A stretch of DNA of 64,000 nt, from contig CAXKVR010000109.1 in NCBI GenBank assembly GCA_964058845.1, positions 1 to 64,000 on the forward strand, in the 5' to 3' direction. Origin of the DNA: Carex sylvatica. Its lineage: Eukaryota > Streptophyta > Magnoliopsida > Poales > Cyperaceae. The notes beneath the pieces were generated by a model. It was not told the DNA's origin. It searched no databases and saw nothing but the letters and a program-made list of their open reading frames with translations. A program made the position numbers and the translations under genes. The number at the start of each line of letters is the position of its first letter. Position 1 is the stretch's first letter. Shown here in pieces: positions 61,965 to 64,000 of this stretch.

Positions 61965-62357
61965 AGGGTGTTCTTAAGTTCACTAAGTTTCTTGGTGAAT
62001 TCAAGTCTAAAAACGTAAAATTGATTTTAAATGATGAGTCCAAACCGTTGAAATCCGTTTACCTTATGAGTGATGCTTCTACATGTGAAAATTTTAAACA
62101 TTCGAATTAATTTAGTATAAAGTCAAGCAGTCAAAAAAACGTTCAAAAATTAAATGCATTAAAATTAATTTATTAACCTTCTAATTTTGACCGATTGACT
62201 TTTTACTAAATTAATTCAAATGTTTAAAATTTTCACATGTAGACACGTCACTCATAAGATAGACAGATTTTAACTGTTTGGATTCGTCATTTAAAGCCGA
62301 TTTAATGAGTTTTAGACTTAAATTCACTAAAGAGCTCGGTGAACTTAATAACACCCT
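61965..62357. mobile_element. 393-bp palindromic MITE (AGGGTGTTCTTAAGTTCAC type)
   Basis: Ends AGGGTGTTCTTAAGTTCAC and GTGAACTTAATAACACCCT are inverted. The mirror continues inward (TTCACATGTAGA / CTACATGTGAAAA; AAACCGTTGAAATC / inverse), so most of the element forms one stem. It differs in ends and core from the GAG-type MITEs. The target duplication is unclear. Confidence 0.8.
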
Positions 62358-64000
62358 GTTCTACTAAAAAATAAATATATATACATAGCCCAATATCAAA
62401 TTTGTGTAGATCTAAATTAGAACCGATATGAGCCTTAAACAAAAAAGGTTTATACCTTTGCTAATCATTATAAAAGTGGAGCACTTGAAAGAGAAATATT
62501 AAAATAAACATATATATGGACCCAATGTGGCATTATCAAATTTCTTCATGTATAAAGCCGACATGAGCCTAAAACAACGGACCGGCTCTGTTAATTGAAG
62601 CAATTCGTATTAATTTTTGCAAGGCACAAAAATAGAGGCTAAAATGATTTCATAAAGAGAGAAAATATTTGAAATATATTATAATTTTAAGTGGCGATCT
62701 TCTTGTACTTACAACTTAACCACATGAATTATGAATTATAAATTATAACACAAGTTTTTTTTTTATATATAGTAATAAAAAATAATGTCTTTCGTAAATG
62801 ACGTTGATCGTAAATGACATTTTTTTAGGTGTAAGCTTTCTTATTTACATCAAAATTAGCACTGACAATTTAGATTCACAGTTAAATTTATTAAAATCTA
62901 AATTTATTCACACAAATCTCAATGCATATCAAATAGTTTAGTACCGCGACTTTGAACAAAATTGGTCGAAAATTCTTTGAAAAAGATCCAATTTCTAGTT
63001 TAAAAGACTAAACTTCCACCTTAATTTCTCACTAAACAAGAAACTAAATGAATTGTATGTCAATACAATAATAATTGGCACTGCTTCTATATACAATACT
63101 GATGGTTATTTATTTTAAAAATTGTAATGATGGGTTTTTATCTTCTAATCCAAAAAATCTAAAAAAAAAAAATCCCATATTAATTATTTTTGAATTTTTA
63201 TTGGTTTCACAAGACAACCATGCTAAAATTAAGGAATAATATATTACTATAATCTCAAGTTGATGTCAAATACTAAAGCGCTGTTTTTGAGAATAATTAA
63301 AGGCGCATGAAGGAAGCATTAAACATCAATCGTTATCAGATTTAAGCTTTGGAAAATATGCCTTTCAAATCCAAATTAGAAAGCAAAACCACTTGGGATT
63401 GATTCCCACCTAGAAATGATTTCTAAGTTAAATAATTGTTTAGGATAAATTCGGAGAGGTGCATATTTTAAATTAATTGCTTATTGGATTTGTTAGTAAA
63501 GAATGTTTAATTACCAACCTCTTCTAATGTACTTAATTAACTAAAAGAATTTTACAAAAATTCCATATGTTTTACTTTAAATTAATTGGTTATTGTTGAT
63601 CTTATTGGTTTTTCTCAAGACAATTCAATCTATTCTCATAAATTTGAGAACTAATATTTAATCTAGTGACAAATAACAATATTTTCTGATAGAAGTCTCA
63701 AGTTTGAATTTTCGATAATTTTTTTTTAAATATTGAAATTTAAAAGATCAAACCTCCACCGTAATGGATACATAAAATTGGAATAGAAGTGCATAGTATA
63801 GGGCTTGTTCAGTAATAGTGAAAAAGAAGAATAAAGTGGAATAGATGTTCTATTCTTCTCGAACAAGAAAAAAAATTGTGTAAAATTGTGTGGAATTGAG
63901 AATTAAATTTGAACTTTTACAATTAAAATTCTATTTTTTATACTTTGGTCTCTCTTCTCTATTTCTTTATGAACCAATTCTCTATTTCAAAAAAATAATA
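62358..64000. other. AT-rich intergenic stretch to the window end
   Basis: No gene, RNA or clear transposon recognised. GGGCTTGTTCAGTAAT near 63800 followed by TTCTCGAACAAG near 63855 could be one end of an element cut by the window edge. Confidence 0.45.

Overview
This is a plant nuclear window: very AT-rich, with spliced genes (GT-AG introns with phases that fit), many miniature inverted-repeat elements (MITEs), and protein families found only in plants. The GC-rich small gene near 54.5 kb would fit a monocot, but I cannot name the species.

Left part (about 3.6-37.1 kb): three tandem coiled-coil NB-ARC LRR (CNL) immune-receptor genes on the + strand, starting at 3668 (A), 17687 (B) and 29555 (C). 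All three share one architecture: a CC/NB-ARC exon of about 1.28 kb, a 144-nt exon, a 2.0-2.5 kb intron built of foldback repeats, and an LRR exon. A is intact (892 aa). B is open, but a deletion of about 145 bp removed its normal C-terminus and stop, and its GLPL motif reads GLSL. C has lost 14 bp just after the MHD-type motif and is frameshifted. The spacers are copies of one another. Two of them carry an inverted, decayed piece of a CBP60-like gene whose fuller relative stands at 39.9-47.4 kb.

Middle (37-50 kb): a duplicated promoter-like block (37.6 and 39.3 kb), then a CBP60-like (calmodulin-binding protein 60) gene on the + strand. That gene has two possible first coding exons and a C-terminal half of many short exons, some of them duplicated inside the gene. 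CBP60g and SARD1 regulate salicylate immunity in Arabidopsis, so an immune link to the NLRs next door is conceivable but only inferred. On the - strand at 49.06-49.92 kb is a two-exon gene for a conserved 122-aa protein of unknown function.

Right part (50-64 kb): mostly non-coding. It holds a dense array of four MITEs (51.97-53.73 kb), an intronless - strand gene for a conserved 149-aa protein (54.44-54.89 kb), and duplicated AT-rich blocks with non-autonomous transposon copies.

Most structure outside the genes belongs to a family of about 380-430 bp palindromic MITEs that share a core, begin with GAG and in two clear cases have 9-bp target duplications (Mutator-like). Differences between the three NLR units record their insertions, one in-place inversion and several deletions. 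I found no tRNA, rRNA, CRISPR array, virus or complete autonomous transposon.
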